The notes below the pieces were generated by a model. The model did not search any database, was not told the DNA's origin, and saw only the letters and a list, made by a program, of their open reading frames with translations. From Psychromonas sp. SA13A (lineage in GTDB: Bacteria; Pseudomonadota; Gammaproteobacteria; Enterobacterales; Psychromonadaceae), in the NCBI RefSeq assembly GCF_011378715.1, contig NZ_WTKU01000021.1, forward strand, positions 1-64,000: 64,000 nucleotides of DNA, written 5' to 3'. The position numbers and the translations under genes were made by a program. This document shows, one piece after another, positions 37,106-46,058 of the stretch. Position 1 is the stretch's first letter. Each line of letters opens with the position of its first letter.

Positions 37106-38092
37106 ATGATAAAAAGATCCATTTATTCAATTGCTTTCGTCAGTATTATTATTATCGTCATACTAGCGTCGATTGCTACTCAGCAACTTTATAGTTCGAA
37201 AGTAGGCACGTTAGATATTTCACTTAAAGAGATATCTGGTATTGAATATGATAAAAATGGCAATTTGTGGGGGATTAATGACGGGGATAATAGTGCGCAA
37301 TTACATCAAATAGAAAAAGATGGTAGCGTCAGTAGAAGTATTACTATTACTAATGCTAAAAATCTAGATTGGGAAGATATGACTCAAGATGATTTTGGCC
37401 ATTTTTTTATCGGCGATTTTGGTAATAATGACAATATACGAAAATGGTTTACTATTTATAAAATTGAAAGCCCTATTGATATTAAAGGCACTGAGACTGA
37501 AGCTGAAATAATTAAGTTTACTTTTCCAAAACAATTACATTACCCCCCTAAAGCCTCAGAGAAAAACTTTGATTTTGAAGCCTTTGTCTTTTACAAAAAA
37601 CATCTTTATATGTTTTCAAAAAATCGCACTAAACCTTTCGATGGTGATACTAATTTATATCGAATAGGGGACCATGCCGATAACTATGAAGCCGAGTTTG
37701 TTAGTAACTTTAATACCTGCACAACTTTAGAAGAGCTTTGCTGGATAACGTCGGCTGCATTGAGCCCTGATAGAACTAAATTAATTTTATTGGATTCAGA
37801 ACGGTTATGGTTATTTGAAAATTGGCAAGGTGATGACTTTTTCTCAGGTGATGCCTATAAAATAAATTTAGGAATCGTTACTCAAAAAGAAGCGGTTACA
37901 TTTTTTGATAATAATACGGTTATTTTTACTGATGAAGAATTCAATGGAATAGGGCGCAACTATTACATGATTCAACTCGATAAAGTAAAGAAAGAGAAAA
38001 TAATTAAGAAGGAAGTAATTGAATCCGATGTGCAAAATAAGCCTTTAAAAGATGAATCTATAAAAAATGAACCTGTAAAAATAGAAGAATGA
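37106..38092 (+). CDS. Membrane-anchored beta-propeller-like protein, unknown function
   Basis: A 328-aa protein with one N-terminal transmembrane anchor (residues about 6-27) and the bulk probably in the periplasm. Short propeller-like blades are seen: EISGIEYDKNGNLWGINDGD, LDWEDMTQDDFGHFFIGDFG and AALSPDRTKLILLDSERL, a pattern like SdiA-regulated or phytase/esterase-type propellers. DWED and GDFGNND recall calcium-binding propeller loops. The tail (about the last 35 residues) is low-complexity Lys/Glu/Pro. I do not assign an activity. It lies between the two identical tRNA-Ser genes. Confidence 0.68.
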   Translation: MIKRSIYSIAFVSIIIIVILASIATQQLYSSKVGTLDISLKEISGIEYDKNGNLWGINDGDNSAQLHQIEKDGSVSRSITITNAKNLDWEDMTQDDFGHFFIGDFGNNDNIRKWFTIYKIESPIDIKGTETEAEIIKFTFPKQLHYPPKASEKNFDFEAFVFYKKHLYMFSKNRTKPFDGDTNLYRIGDHADNYEAEFVSNFNTCTTLEELCWITSAALSPDRTKLILLDSERLWLFENWQGDDFFSGDAYKINLGIVTQKEAVTFFDNNTVIFTDEEFNGIGRNYYMIQLDKVKKEKIIKKEVIESDVQNKPLKDESIKNEPVKIEE

Positions 38093-38307
38093 GTTTAGCA
38101 ATAAATTACAGCCCTAAATCATCTAGTGTGACTTCTATTTTTCGAACTGCATTCTCACAAAAAATATAATGGCTGTTTTTTCTCATGGATAAAAGGCTAA
38201 TAGGGGGTAATTTATTAATGCTGTTGGTTTATCCGACAGTTAGTCTCTTTTAAGGCTCAATTATTTTACACTCAAATTATTTTACTATACTATTCCTTTC
38301 GTTCTGC

Positions 38308-38398
38308 GGAGGGGTGGCAGAGCGGCTGAATGCACTGGTCTTGAAAACCAGCGAGGGTTAATAGCTCTCCGAGAGTTCAAATCTCTCCTCCTCCGCCA
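38308..38398 (+). tRNA. tRNA-Ser (anticodon TGA), copy 2
   Basis: Identical over all 91 nt to the tRNA at 35881-35971, including encoded CCA (38396-38398). Flanking sequences differ. Duplicate copies in the same orientation, 2.4 kb apart, invite recombination. Confidence 0.96.
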
Positions 38399-38612
38399 CA
38401 TTGAGAAGCCTTTTTTCGTTTTAAAAGATTATTACCTACTGCTTTAAAACCAAATTCTCTGCCGTTTAATGTTCATAAATTTATATAATCATCAGCTTTT
38501 TCTTATGTTAAATTAAACGATTTTTTATTTTTTGTCTCCCGTCCACACTTGTATGGTTTGCATTTTGTTTGTGTTATTTTGTTCTCCCTATCTTTTATAC
38601 CAAGGAGTCAAT

Positions 38613-39128
38613 ATGGCGCAGGAACCACAACAGAATAATCGTTATCAATTTCGGTTTCATAAACCCTTTGCACACCTTTTTCCTGTATTTGGAAATGATT
38701 GGTTCTCTCTAAAAGCAGAGCAGTTTGCTCGTTTTTTTGGTACACCAGTTTTTCTAGTATCTCAAACGGTGGTGGTGGCTGCTTGGATTGCATTGAATCT
38801 ACTGGGTGTGTTTTCCTTTGATTTATATCCCTTTATTCTATTAAATCTCGCGTTTAGTTTGCAGGCGGCTTACGCTGCACCGTTGATATTGTTAGCACAA
38901 ACTAGACAAGCGGATAGAGATAAAGCACAAGCGGAAGCTGATGCACTCCATCGAGAAGAGTTATCGTTAGCAAGTGAAAAAAGAGAATTATTATCTAATC
39001 AGCAAACAGAGAAATTGCTTGAGTTGATGGAACAGAATACTATGCTCACGGAAGTGACAAGGGAGTTAAGTGAACGTGTTGAGTTATTAACGCAGGAAAT
39101 TCACAAGCGTATAGTCAAAGATAACTAA
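38613..39128 (+). CDS. DUF1003 membrane protein
   Basis: A 171-aa protein with two transmembrane helices (about residues 45-95) and a C-terminal coiled coil (about 110-165). The DUF1003 core is visible: FARFFGTPVFLVSQ, LYPFILLNLAFSLQAAYAAP and LAQTRQADRDKAQAEAD. The function is unknown. ATG 38613 follows AAGGAG at five bases and is preferred to the longer reading from 38532. Confidence 0.85.
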   Translation: MAQEPQQNNRYQFRFHKPFAHLFPVFGNDWFSLKAEQFARFFGTPVFLVSQTVVVAAWIALNLLGVFSFDLYPFILLNLAFSLQAAYAAPLILLAQTRQADRDKAQAEADALHREELSLASEKRELLSNQQTEKLLELMEQNTMLTEVTRELSERVELLTQEIHKRIVKDN

Positions 39129-39286
39129 CTCAATCACAGTAAATAATTTTATTAGTTTGATGAATCAAACTATTAACGTTTTGTGTTGTAAATTTTGCGA
39201 AAGGCGTTACGAAAAAAGCGACCACGTATCAAGTTGCTTTTTCGTTTCAATTTGTTCCTTTGTGATTGTTTAATAAAGAGATTATT

Positions 39287-39754
39287 ATGGCATCACCCCA
39301 AAAAGGGTTAAAAGCCGTTGCTATTTTAGAGGCAACAAAAGGCATACTGGCATTATTAGTCGGATTGGGGTTACATGTGTTGGCTGGTGAAAACTTACAA
39401 ATGGTAGCCGAAGCGATTGTGGATCACTTACATTTAAACCCGACTAGTGAATTACCAAGCATATTTATTCATGCAGCGAGCACAATAACAGACAGTAACG
39501 TTAAAATTTTTGCCATCGCGGCGGTATTTTATTCGGTTGTTCGTTTTATTGAAGCCTATGGTTTATGGCGTAGTTTTGTATGGATTGAATGGTTTGCATT
39601 TTTAAGTGGCGCCATTTATTTACCCTTCGAAATTTATGAAATAGTGGCTCACCTGAGTTATTTAGCTATTGCTATGTTTTTAATTAATATAGTCGTAGTT
39701 TGGTATATGGCGCGGACATTGTGGCAGGGTTATCGACATCGTAGACCTACTTAG
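39287..39754 (+). CDS. DUF2127 membrane protein
   Basis: A 155-aa inner-membrane protein with four hydrophobic segments. GLKAVAILEATKGILALLVG near the start and RFIEAYGLWR, WIEWFAFLSGAIYLPFEIYE in the middle are DUF2127 signatures. The function is unknown. ATG 39287 is placed by AAAGAG upstream. It sits behind the DUF1003 gene, 158 bp away, and may or may not be cotranscribed. Confidence 0.8.
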   Translation: MASPQKGLKAVAILEATKGILALLVGLGLHVLAGENLQMVAEAIVDHLHLNPTSELPSIFIHAASTITDSNVKIFAIAAVFYSVVRFIEAYGLWRSFVWIEWFAFLSGAIYLPFEIYEIVAHLSYLAIAMFLINIVVVWYMARTLWQGYRHRRPT

Positions 39755-39850
39755 TAAACTATTAGCAATGATATAAAAAATATGTTTGATCTGTAGGTAA
39801 CCTCATTTTTATAATAAAAAATGGTTTTTTTAATAAATAAAGGAATGAGC

Positions 39851-40411
39851 ATGATCCAATTATTTATTGGCGGAGTGCGAAGCGGTAAAAGTGATGCTGC
39901 TGAGAATTTAGTCAATATGCTACTAGAACAAAACCCAATTTTAAAACCAGCCTATATAGCCACAAGTTTAAGTGTAGGGGAGGAAAGCATTGAACGCATA
40001 GAAAGTCATAAAGTAATGCGCCAGAAGCGTTTTCAACAGGCAGTGACAACCTATGAGCTAAATTATTTACAAAAAGATTTATTGTCTGTATTGGCCGAGC
40101 TGAATCATCCTGAAAATATTGTGCTCATCGAATGTCTTTCAACATGGGTTGGTTGGTATTTGACGGTGAGTGATTCTTTGCAAGACAACTTGATAGTTTT
40201 TGGTGTTCAACAGGAAGCTTTTCTCACTTTTCTGAAACAAGCACAATGCCATATAGTGATTGTAACAGGGGAGGTTGGTTGCGGATTAATTGGTGAAACT
40301 ACTTTACAAAGACGCTATGCTGATAAATTAGGTGAATTAAATCAAAGAGTCGCTGCCTTGTCTGAACATGTTTTTTTATTAACCGCGGGTATTCAACAAG
40401 TGCTTAAATAA
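39851..40411 (+). CDS. cobU: Adenosylcobinamide kinase/guanylyltransferase
   Basis: It phosphorylates adenosylcobinamide and transfers GMP to it, in cobalamin synthesis or salvage. The P-loop GGVRSGKS is at residues 6-13. The GMP-histidine region reads ERIESHKVMRQKRF, followed by LIECLSTWVGWYL and VTGEVGCGLIGETTLQRRYA with the final NQRVAAL. At 186 aa it is full length and all motifs look intact. ATG 39851 follows AGGA by six bases. No other canonical cob genes are linked, except a CbiB-like gene 1.1 kb downstream on the other strand. Confidence 0.88.
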   Translation: MIQLFIGGVRSGKSDAAENLVNMLLEQNPILKPAYIATSLSVGEESIERIESHKVMRQKRFQQAVTTYELNYLQKDLLSVLAELNHPENIVLIECLSTWVGWYLTVSDSLQDNLIVFGVQQEAFLTFLKQAQCHIVIVTGEVGCGLIGETTLQRRYADKLGELNQRVAALSEHVFLLTAGIQQVLK

Positions 40412-40578
40412 AAGCGAATAGTCTTATTAAGATTGCTTAATGTCGGGCACATAAATTTAATTATTTTAAAAAAATATAATTTTTTGTGATTTTTCCCTTT
40501 AAATCTTATTTTTGCTCCCCATATTATTAATTAACCTAGATGGGGAAACCCAAAATTCATTAAAAAAAGAGAAATATT

Positions 40579-41193
40579 ATGTCTGAATATACGACTCAAG
40601 AGCAACAAGCAAGTTACGGTATTGGTTTACAAATGGGTGAGCAACTTGCTTCAAATCCTTTTGAAGGCCTAGAGATCTCAGCAGTTTCTGCTGGTATTGC
40701 TGATGCTTTTGCTGGCGCAGAAAGTAAAGTTTCTCAAGAAGATCTACAAGCGGCTTTCCAAGTGATTTCTACACGTATGCAAGCAGCTGCGGCAGAGCAA
40801 GCTAAAGTATTAGGCGCAGCTGGCGAAGCATTCCTAGCTGAAAACGCGAAGAAAGAAGGCGTTGTTGTAACTGAATCTGGTCTTCAATATGAAGTTATTG
40901 CAGAAGGCGAAGGCGAAAAAGCAACAGCTGAATCTACAGTAAGCGTTCATTACCACGGTTCTTTAATCGATGGCACTGTATTTGACAGTTCAGTTGAACG
41001 TGGTCAACCTGCAGAATTCCCAGTTGGCGGTGTTATCGCTGGTTGGACTGAAGCACTACAGTTAATGTCTCCTGGTGGCAAAATGAAATTAGCTATCCCT
41101 GCAGACCTAGCATACGGCGAACGTGGCGCAGGTGCTGCAATCGGTCCACATGCAACATTAGTATTTGAAGTTGAATTATTAGCAATCAAATAA
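40579..41193 (+). CDS. fklB: FKBP-type peptidyl-prolyl isomerase, FklB (FKBP22) type
   Basis: It catalyses prolyl isomerisation in protein folding. Residues 1-90 are the helical dimerisation domain of FKBP22-type proteins. The FKBP domain follows, with VHYHGSLIDGTVFDSSVERG, FPVGGVIAGWTEALQLM and PADLAYGERGAG. No signal peptide is seen, so it is cytosolic. Length 204 aa is usual. Its codons look more biased than its neighbours', suggesting high expression. A clear terminator follows. Confidence 0.93.
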   Translation: MSEYTTQEQQASYGIGLQMGEQLASNPFEGLEISAVSAGIADAFAGAESKVSQEDLQAAFQVISTRMQAAAAEQAKVLGAAGEAFLAENAKKEGVVVTESGLQYEVIAEGEGEKATAESTVSVHYHGSLIDGTVFDSSVERGQPAEFPVGGVIAGWTEALQLMSPGGKMKLAIPADLAYGERGAGAAIGPHATLVFEVELLAIK

Positions 41194-41533
41194 TTGATTG
41201 ATTAAATTAATCTTCTAACATGGTGTGTTAGGCGAATCAAAAAAGCCCTTATTGGTTATCCGCTAAGGGTTTTTTTATAGGTAAATTTAATGGAGGAACG
41301 GTTAAAACCTTTATTGATGTATCTGTTAACTTTTTATCTCTATAACAATGTATCTCGTTAAATATTTCTGTCTTCCTAATCACTTAACGTTACTTTTTAA
41401 ATACTTAAACTGGTAGTCGATACATCTACATTAATACGCTGTTAACTGCCTAAATTAACCTGCTTGAGATTGGTTAAGTTTGGTTATTGTTGATAACCAC
41501 TCATCCATTATTTTGAGTTTACTTTAGTTACTG
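41194..41533. other. Intergenic stretch between convergent genes
   Basis: It contains the fklB terminator; nothing else is recognised. Confidence 0.5.
41239..41276 (+). terminator. Terminator after fklB
   Basis: aaaaaagccctta (41239-41251) pairs with taagggttttttt (41264-41276, one mismatch); the T tract suits the plus strand. Confidence 0.8.
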
Positions 41534-42520
41534 TTAATACCCACCGCTAAAATACTCAAGTAGCTGTGGTAAAAACTCATAGCCGGTTATGCACAGCAGC
41601 CAAAACCACGCACTTAAGCTTAAGCGCTGTGCTGCTAATGATAGCGTCTCTAAATCAGGTGTGTTGTTTTGAGCGCTAGTATTGCCTAGTTTAGTAAACG
41701 TAATTTTATCGGTTTCATAGATCCTTACCCCACCTAATTGCGTTTGAATACTCAATGCAAAACTACTAAGTAGAAGTCCAGAGGAAAAGTGATGCCAATC
41801 TGCGCTTTGCTTAAACTTAGTGACGATTCCGGTTAAGGGTCTGTCGTAGAGTGGAAAAGTAAAACTTAATAATAGGTGTACTGGCATCTGTAGTAGTGTG
41901 GTGATAAAAGAAGCTATTTGCCCAAGAACATTGAATTGAGCTAATTTACAATTCCATTGTTGAGCACATATTGTGAGTAATTGATAAAATAATGCACCGT
42001 AAATGCCGCTCGCCAAGTACCAAAAAATCACACCGAACCAACCATTAGCAAGACGTAATACCAATGATTCAATCATCGCTTTGTAAATGCCTAATAGCGA
42101 AAGTGGTTTGGTATCACGTAAAGTAAGTTGTGCGAGTAATAACTTTGCTTTTGCTAAGTTATTACCTTGTAAGTTATTACTAATGCTTTGATAAATTTGT
42201 ATTTTATCGTGCCAAGATAACAGTACATAGATAACGACAAAGTCGATAATAAAAGGTTTATAAACCACTAAATATAGCTGACTTATGATCAATGCAATGG
42301 GAAAAAAAATGAGAGTAAATGCCAGTAAACTCGCTAAGCGCTTATACCCATCACTGCGTTCCGGCAAGTTCACTTTCTTACCTATTTCTTGAAAAATAAG
42401 TGAAAAAGCCGAAAGTGGGTTAAGGTCGGTAGGCAGTGAAAAGAAAAACGAACACAGCGCAGCAAAAATAAAGCTGAAGTAAATGCTGTGTTGTTCAAAT
42501 AGCGCTAAAGCAGTTTCCAT
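41534..42520 (-). CDS. CobD/CbiB-family membrane protein
   Basis: A 328-aa integral membrane protein related to adenosylcobinamide-phosphate synthase CbiB. The recognisable core is LRDTKPLSLLGIYKAMIESL followed by ANGWFGVIFWYLASGIYGAL, which parallels the RDT-ESxxEN-PLFWY region of CbiB. The usual HPV-GRLI opening is altered (NPLSAFSLIFQEI) and the EN motif is not kept. It may be a divergent CbiB or a relative with another role (AmpE-like). Its ATG overlaps the mtnN stop by one base (TAATG), so translation is coupled. Confidence 0.72.
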   Translation of the reverse strand: METALALFEQHSIYFSFIFAALCSFFFSLPTDLNPLSAFSLIFQEIGKKVNLPERSDGYKRLASLLAFTLIFFPIALIISQLYLVVYKPFIIDFVVIYVLLSWHDKIQIYQSISNNLQGNNLAKAKLLLAQLTLRDTKPLSLLGIYKAMIESLVLRLANGWFGVIFWYLASGIYGALFYQLLTICAQQWNCKLAQFNVLGQIASFITTLLQMPVHLLLSFTFPLYDRPLTGIVTKFKQSADWHHFSSGLLLSSFALSIQTQLGGVRIYETDKITFTKLGNTSAQNNTPDLETLSLAAQRLSLSAWFWLLCITGYEFLPQLLEYFSGGY

Positions 42521-43215
42521 TAATTCAATCTATCTACAATCGCAGCTACTAAAGTAGAAGCATTTTTAGCGGCAACAGGTAAAAACTCTTCAAAAGACAG
42601 TTCTGATTTTTTACCGGCAATGTCAGAGAGAGAACGAATGATCACAAAAGGTACTGAAAATTGGAAACAAACTTGCGCTATCGCTGCGGCCTCCATTTCA
42701 CAGGCTGCCATAGTAGGGAAGTTCTCGCGTGCGATAGCCGCTTTGGTTGGGTCAGCCATAAAAATATCACCGGTACAAATTAACCCTTTAATAATATTCA
42801 ATCCAGGTAATGTGCTAGCAGCCTGCTCTGCTACGTCAATCAAAGCTGGTGTTGCTTCAAAAGCGGCTGGTAATTGTGCCATTTGTCCTATTTCATAACC
42901 AAAAGCAGTTAAATCTACATCGTGAAAACGCACTTCTGTTGAAATTACAATATCACCGACGTTTAAAGCAGGATCAAAACCACCGGCAGAACCTGTATTA
43001 ATAATGGTATCTGGTGCAAATTTTTCTAATAATAGGGTAGTTGCGACTGCAGCTGCTACTTTACCAATCCCCGATTTTGTTAGAATGACTTGTTTTCCGT
43101 TAAGGTCACCTTGGTAAAACTCACAACCCGCCACTTTTGTGGTGATCACGTTATTCATCGCGGATTTAAGGATGCTAACTTCTTCATCCATTGCGCCAAT
43201 AATGCCTATTTTCAT
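42520..43215 (-). CDS. mtnN: 5'-methylthioadenosine/S-adenosylhomocysteine nucleosidase
   Basis: It cleaves adenine from MTA, SAH and 5'-deoxyadenosine, feeding methionine salvage and autoinducer-2 precursor formation. The 231-aa chain starts MKIGIIGAMDEEV and has TGSAGGFDPALNVGDIV, then MEAAAIAQVC with the ribose-binding glutamates and SLSDIAGK with the catalytic Asp. It is translationally coupled to the CbiB-like gene. A MITE-like repeat begins 43 bp before its start codon, within its likely promoter region. Confidence 0.95.
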   Translation of the reverse strand: MKIGIIGAMDEEVSILKSAMNNVITTKVAGCEFYQGDLNGKQVILTKSGIGKVAAAVATTLLLEKFAPDTIINTGSAGGFDPALNVGDIVISTEVRFHDVDLTAFGYEIGQMAQLPAAFEATPALIDVAEQAASTLPGLNIIKGLICTGDIFMADPTKAAIARENFPTMAACEMEAAAIAQVCFQFSVPFVIIRSLSDIAGKKSELSFEEFLPVAAKNASTLVAAIVDRLN

Positions 43216-43257
43216 ATCTTCTTCTCTTTGTTATCTTAATTAAAACGTAATGCTAAC

Positions 43258-43528
43258 ATATACCCGTTACCATTCAATATGCAAAAATCAGCAAGCCGTG
43301 AAGTGGGTGGGTTCTGAGCATAAAGGTGAAAGTCTTGTAGCTTAAATTATGATATTTATAACAGAATCAAATATGTCCACCTCAAAACTTGCCCTGCGGG
43401 TCGCTAACTCGAAAACCAATCCTGTGTTGTAACATTCGACAAGGAATGGCCATTTTCTTCATGTTACGCCTTGTCTTGGTGTCCGAGTTAGTGACTGAAT
43501 AATACATTTTGATTAGTAACGGGTATAT
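43258..43528. repeat. MITE-like element, 271 bp, 13-bp perfect terminal inverted repeats
   Basis: The ends are atatacccgttac (43258-43270) and gtaacgggtatat (43516-43528). There is no ORF inside. An internal near-perfect pair (tcgctaactcg and cgagttagtga, about 43393-43497) and a nested cgacaagg/ccttgtct pair can fold into a long imperfect hairpin. A shorter relative lies at 53472-53558. It separates mtnN from tyrS and may supply promoter or terminator activity. Confidence 0.72.
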
Positions 43529-43636
43529 AGTTTGTTATATCTTCACTCTAAGGTTTTTTTGTGGCAACTAACTGTGTAAAATCTCGCATAATTATTTATA
43601 TTATAAGCAGTAAACTAGCAAACTAGGAAAAAATAA

Positions 43637-44908
43637 ATGAATGCCTTACTCGAAGATTTAAAAGCGCGCGGCCTAATTGCCCAAACAACCGCAGATGAAG
43701 AACTACATGAACATTTATCGAGTGCAAGCCGTACTTTGTATTGTGGCTTTGATCCTACTGCTGATAGCTTACACATTGGTAGCTTAGTGCCTTTATTAAT
43801 CCTTAAACGTTTTCAGGAAGCAGGCCACAAACCTTTAGCTTTAGTGGGCGGTGCAACTGGTTTAATTGGTGACCCAAGCTTTAAAGCGGCAGAGCGTAAA
43901 TTAAACAGTGATGAAATTGTCGGTAACTGGGTGGATTCAATTAAAAAACAAGTTAGTGCTTTTATTGAGTTTGGTGAGCACGATAATGCAGCTGAAGTGG
44001 TGAACAATCTAGATTGGATCGGGAAAATGGATAGCATTTCATTTTTACGTGATGTAGGTAAACACTTCAGTGTTAATGCCATGATCCAAAAAGAATCTGT
44101 AAAACAACGAATTGACCGTGAAGGTGCAGGTATTTCATTTACTGAATTCAGCTACATGTTATTACAATCTTATGATTTTGCTGCATTGAATAAAGAAAAA
44201 GCCTGTACGTTACAAATCGGTGGTTCTGATCAATGGGGTAATATTACCGGCGGTATCGACTTAACTCGTCGTATGAATCAAGAAAAAGTGTTTGGTATTA
44301 CTATGCCATTAGTGACTAAAGCAGATGGCACTAAGTTCGGTAAGACTGAGTCTGGTACTATTTGGTTAGACCCGACTAAAACATCGCCATACGCATTTTT
44401 TCAATTTTGGATCACCACGCTAGATGCTGATGTTTACAAATTTTTACGCTACTTTACCTTCTTATCAATTGAAGAAATTGCAGCAATAGAAGAGACAGAT
44501 AAAACAATCAAAGGGCGTCCACAAGGCCAAGCTATTTTAGCGCGTGAAGTAACACGTTTAGTACATGGTGAAGAAGGGTTAGCATCTGCTGAGCGTATTA
44601 CTGAAGCATTATTCTCTGGGAACTTAAGTAGCTTAAGTGAGTCTGATTTAGCGCAATTAGCACAGGATGGACTACCAGCGACTGAAGTGACGACAGACAG
44701 TGCTTCAATTGTTGAATTATTAACAAGTTGTGAATTAGCGGCATCAAATAAAATGGCCCGCGAATTTGTTAATAACGGTGCTGTAATGGTTAATGGTGAC
44801 AAAGTCACCGATACAGAAGCAACTATCGAAAAAGTAGATGCTTTATTTGCTCGTTACACATTAATAAAACGTGGTAAGCGTTTATTTAACTTATTTATTT
44901 GGAAATAA
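43637..44908 (+). CDS. tyrS: Tyrosyl-tRNA synthetase
   Basis: It charges tRNA-Tyr. A class I synthetase of 423 aa with [16 protein letters not shown] (HIGH-type motif, residues about 35-50), [14 protein letters not shown] for tyrosine binding and KFGKTESG in place of KMSKS. The C-terminal S4-like RNA-binding domain ends [12 protein letters not shown]. The stop overlaps no conserved part of the next gene, which starts within 12 bases. Confidence 0.97.
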   Translation: MNALLEDLKARGLIAQTTADEELHEHLSSASRTLYCGFDPTADSLHIGSLVPLLILKRFQEAGHKPLALVGGATGLIGDPSFKAAERKLNSDEIVGNWVDSIKKQVSAFIEFGEHDNAAEVVNNLDWIGKMDSISFLRDVGKHFSVNAMIQKESVKQRIDREGAGISFTEFSYMLLQSYDFAALNKEKACTLQIGGSDQWGNITGGIDLTRRMNQEKVFGITMPLVTKADGTKFGKTESGTIWLDPTKTSPYAFFQFWITTLDADVYKFLRYFTFLSIEEIAAIEETDKTIKGRPQGQAILAREVTRLVHGEEGLASAERITEALFSGNLSSLSESDLAQLAQDGLPATEVTTDSASIVELLTSCELAASNKMAREFVNNGAVMVNGDKVTDTEATIEKVDALFARYTLIKRGKRLFNLFIWK

Positions 44909-44919
44909 AAGTGAATAAT

Positions 44920-45600
44920 ATGATTTTAAAAAACTCATTATTAAAAGTATCAATCGGCTCATTAGTTAGTGCATTTTCTTTATCGGCGATCGCTGCTGAT
45001 AATACTGACACTTGGGTTGATATGAGTGACCCGACTGCGGTTTATTCTAATGCGAGTATTGGTGGTGGTAATGAAGGTATTGATTTATCTGCTACCTACG
45101 GTGGTTATTTAAGTGGTGTTTATAAACATAGCTTTACCGTTGCAGCCAAGCAAGATTTTGATTTTTATGAAGTCAATTATCTGTTATTAAATTCAGCCAC
45201 TAAATCAGGTGTCACTTTTGATAGCACATGGGATAAAGATATTCGTATAGATCATACTGATTATGATGATGTGAATGATACCTCTGCCGGTGTATTTGCT
45301 AAGCTTGGTTATTTGAATAACCGTTTAAACTTTTATCCTAAAATAAGTGTTGGTTTTATGTGGGCAAACCACATGGAAGATACAACTTATGTAAAATTTG
45401 ATGCGACAACGCGTTATAGCTTTGACCGTCGTTTTTGGGTTGGTATTACACCAACCTATGCGCATGGTATGAAGGGCGTTAATTTCAACGAGTGGACAGC
45501 AACCATTGATGCCGGTGCACAATTGTCTGATTCATTTGGGGTTAGTTTAAGTGCTAATGACGATGAAGAATTTACCGCTAACGTTACCTTTGCTTTTTAA
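44920..45600 (+). CDS. Outer-membrane beta-barrel-like protein, unknown
   Basis: A 226-aa exported protein. The signal peptide ends SLSAIAAD near residue 22. The mature chain is made of alternating amphipathic strands rich in Tyr, Asp and Gly, and ends ANVTFAF, with the terminal aromatic of outer-membrane barrels. I do not recognise a named family. ATG 44920 and GTG 44911 are both possible starts; GGA at 44901 suits GTG better, while the signal peptide is complete from ATG. It starts just after tyrS, so readthrough from tyrS is likely. Confidence 0.7.
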   Translation: MILKNSLLKVSIGSLVSAFSLSAIAADNTDTWVDMSDPTAVYSNASIGGGNEGIDLSATYGGYLSGVYKHSFTVAAKQDFDFYEVNYLLLNSATKSGVTFDSTWDKDIRIDHTDYDDVNDTSAGVFAKLGYLNNRLNFYPKISVGFMWANHMEDTTYVKFDATTRYSFDRRFWVGITPTYAHGMKGVNFNEWTATIDAGAQLSDSFGVSLSANDDEEFTANVTFAF

Positions 45601-45678
45601 TAGATAGCAGTTCTACTAAGCGGACAATGTTAAATTAAGCCTTGTGTTAATTAAACATTGTACATCCAATACTAAAAG

Positions 45679-45703
45679 CCTGAATCTTATTCAGGTTTTT
45701 TTT
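45679..45703 (+). terminator. Terminator after the barrel protein gene
   Basis: cctgaat (45679-45685) and attcagg (45689-45695) are followed by eight T residues. Confidence 0.8.
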
Positions 45704-45938
45704 GCTTTAAAATAAATAATATTAAGCATCTAATTTTAAATGACCGATTTAAGATTGGTGTCAGTTCAGCGTTAAAACCTGACTAAAGAAAATAGCTAAT
45801 CACTTCAATCGATGTATTGGATTAAACGTGATGCTAAGTCCTACCTAATGTAAAAGCTAATTGAATTAGCTTAAATGCACTTAACTATTATTAATCATTC
45901 ATAAATAATATTAATCATCGATAAAAAATAGGCGTGTA

Positions 45939-45980
45939 TTTACTTGCGCGGTATTGCTAATGATAATCGGAATCGTTATC
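45939..45980 (+). promoter_or_regulatory. Fur box over the promoter of the iron operon
   Basis: GATAATCGGAATCGTTATC (45962-45980) matches the classical 19-bp Fur consensus at 15 of 19 positions, and the surrounding bases extend the dyad. A -35-like TTTACT (45939-45944) and -10 GATAAT (45962-45967) are 17 bp apart, so Fur binding would cover the -10. The first gene starts 79 bp further on. Confidence 0.75.
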
Positions 45981-46058
45981 ATGTTGCTTTGTGAGAGTTC
46001 GGTTTTTATCATCTTACATTATAAACAATTTTTCACTGACAATATTTGGATATTTTTA

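Larger units (their letters stand above)
45601..46058. other. Intergenic stretch with terminator and Fur-type promoter
   Basis: It carries the terminator at 45679-45703, a small dyad agctaattgaattagct near 45854, and the putative Fur-controlled promoter at 45939-45980. Confidence 0.6.

Noticed and set aside
43813-44808. Minus-strand ORFs within tyrS
   Set aside because: Shadows of a certain essential gene; no independent support.
45954-46058. Upstream start for the cupredoxin-like protein giving 35 extra residues
   Set aside because: It would run through the Fur box and put a second hydrophobic segment before an already complete signal peptide.
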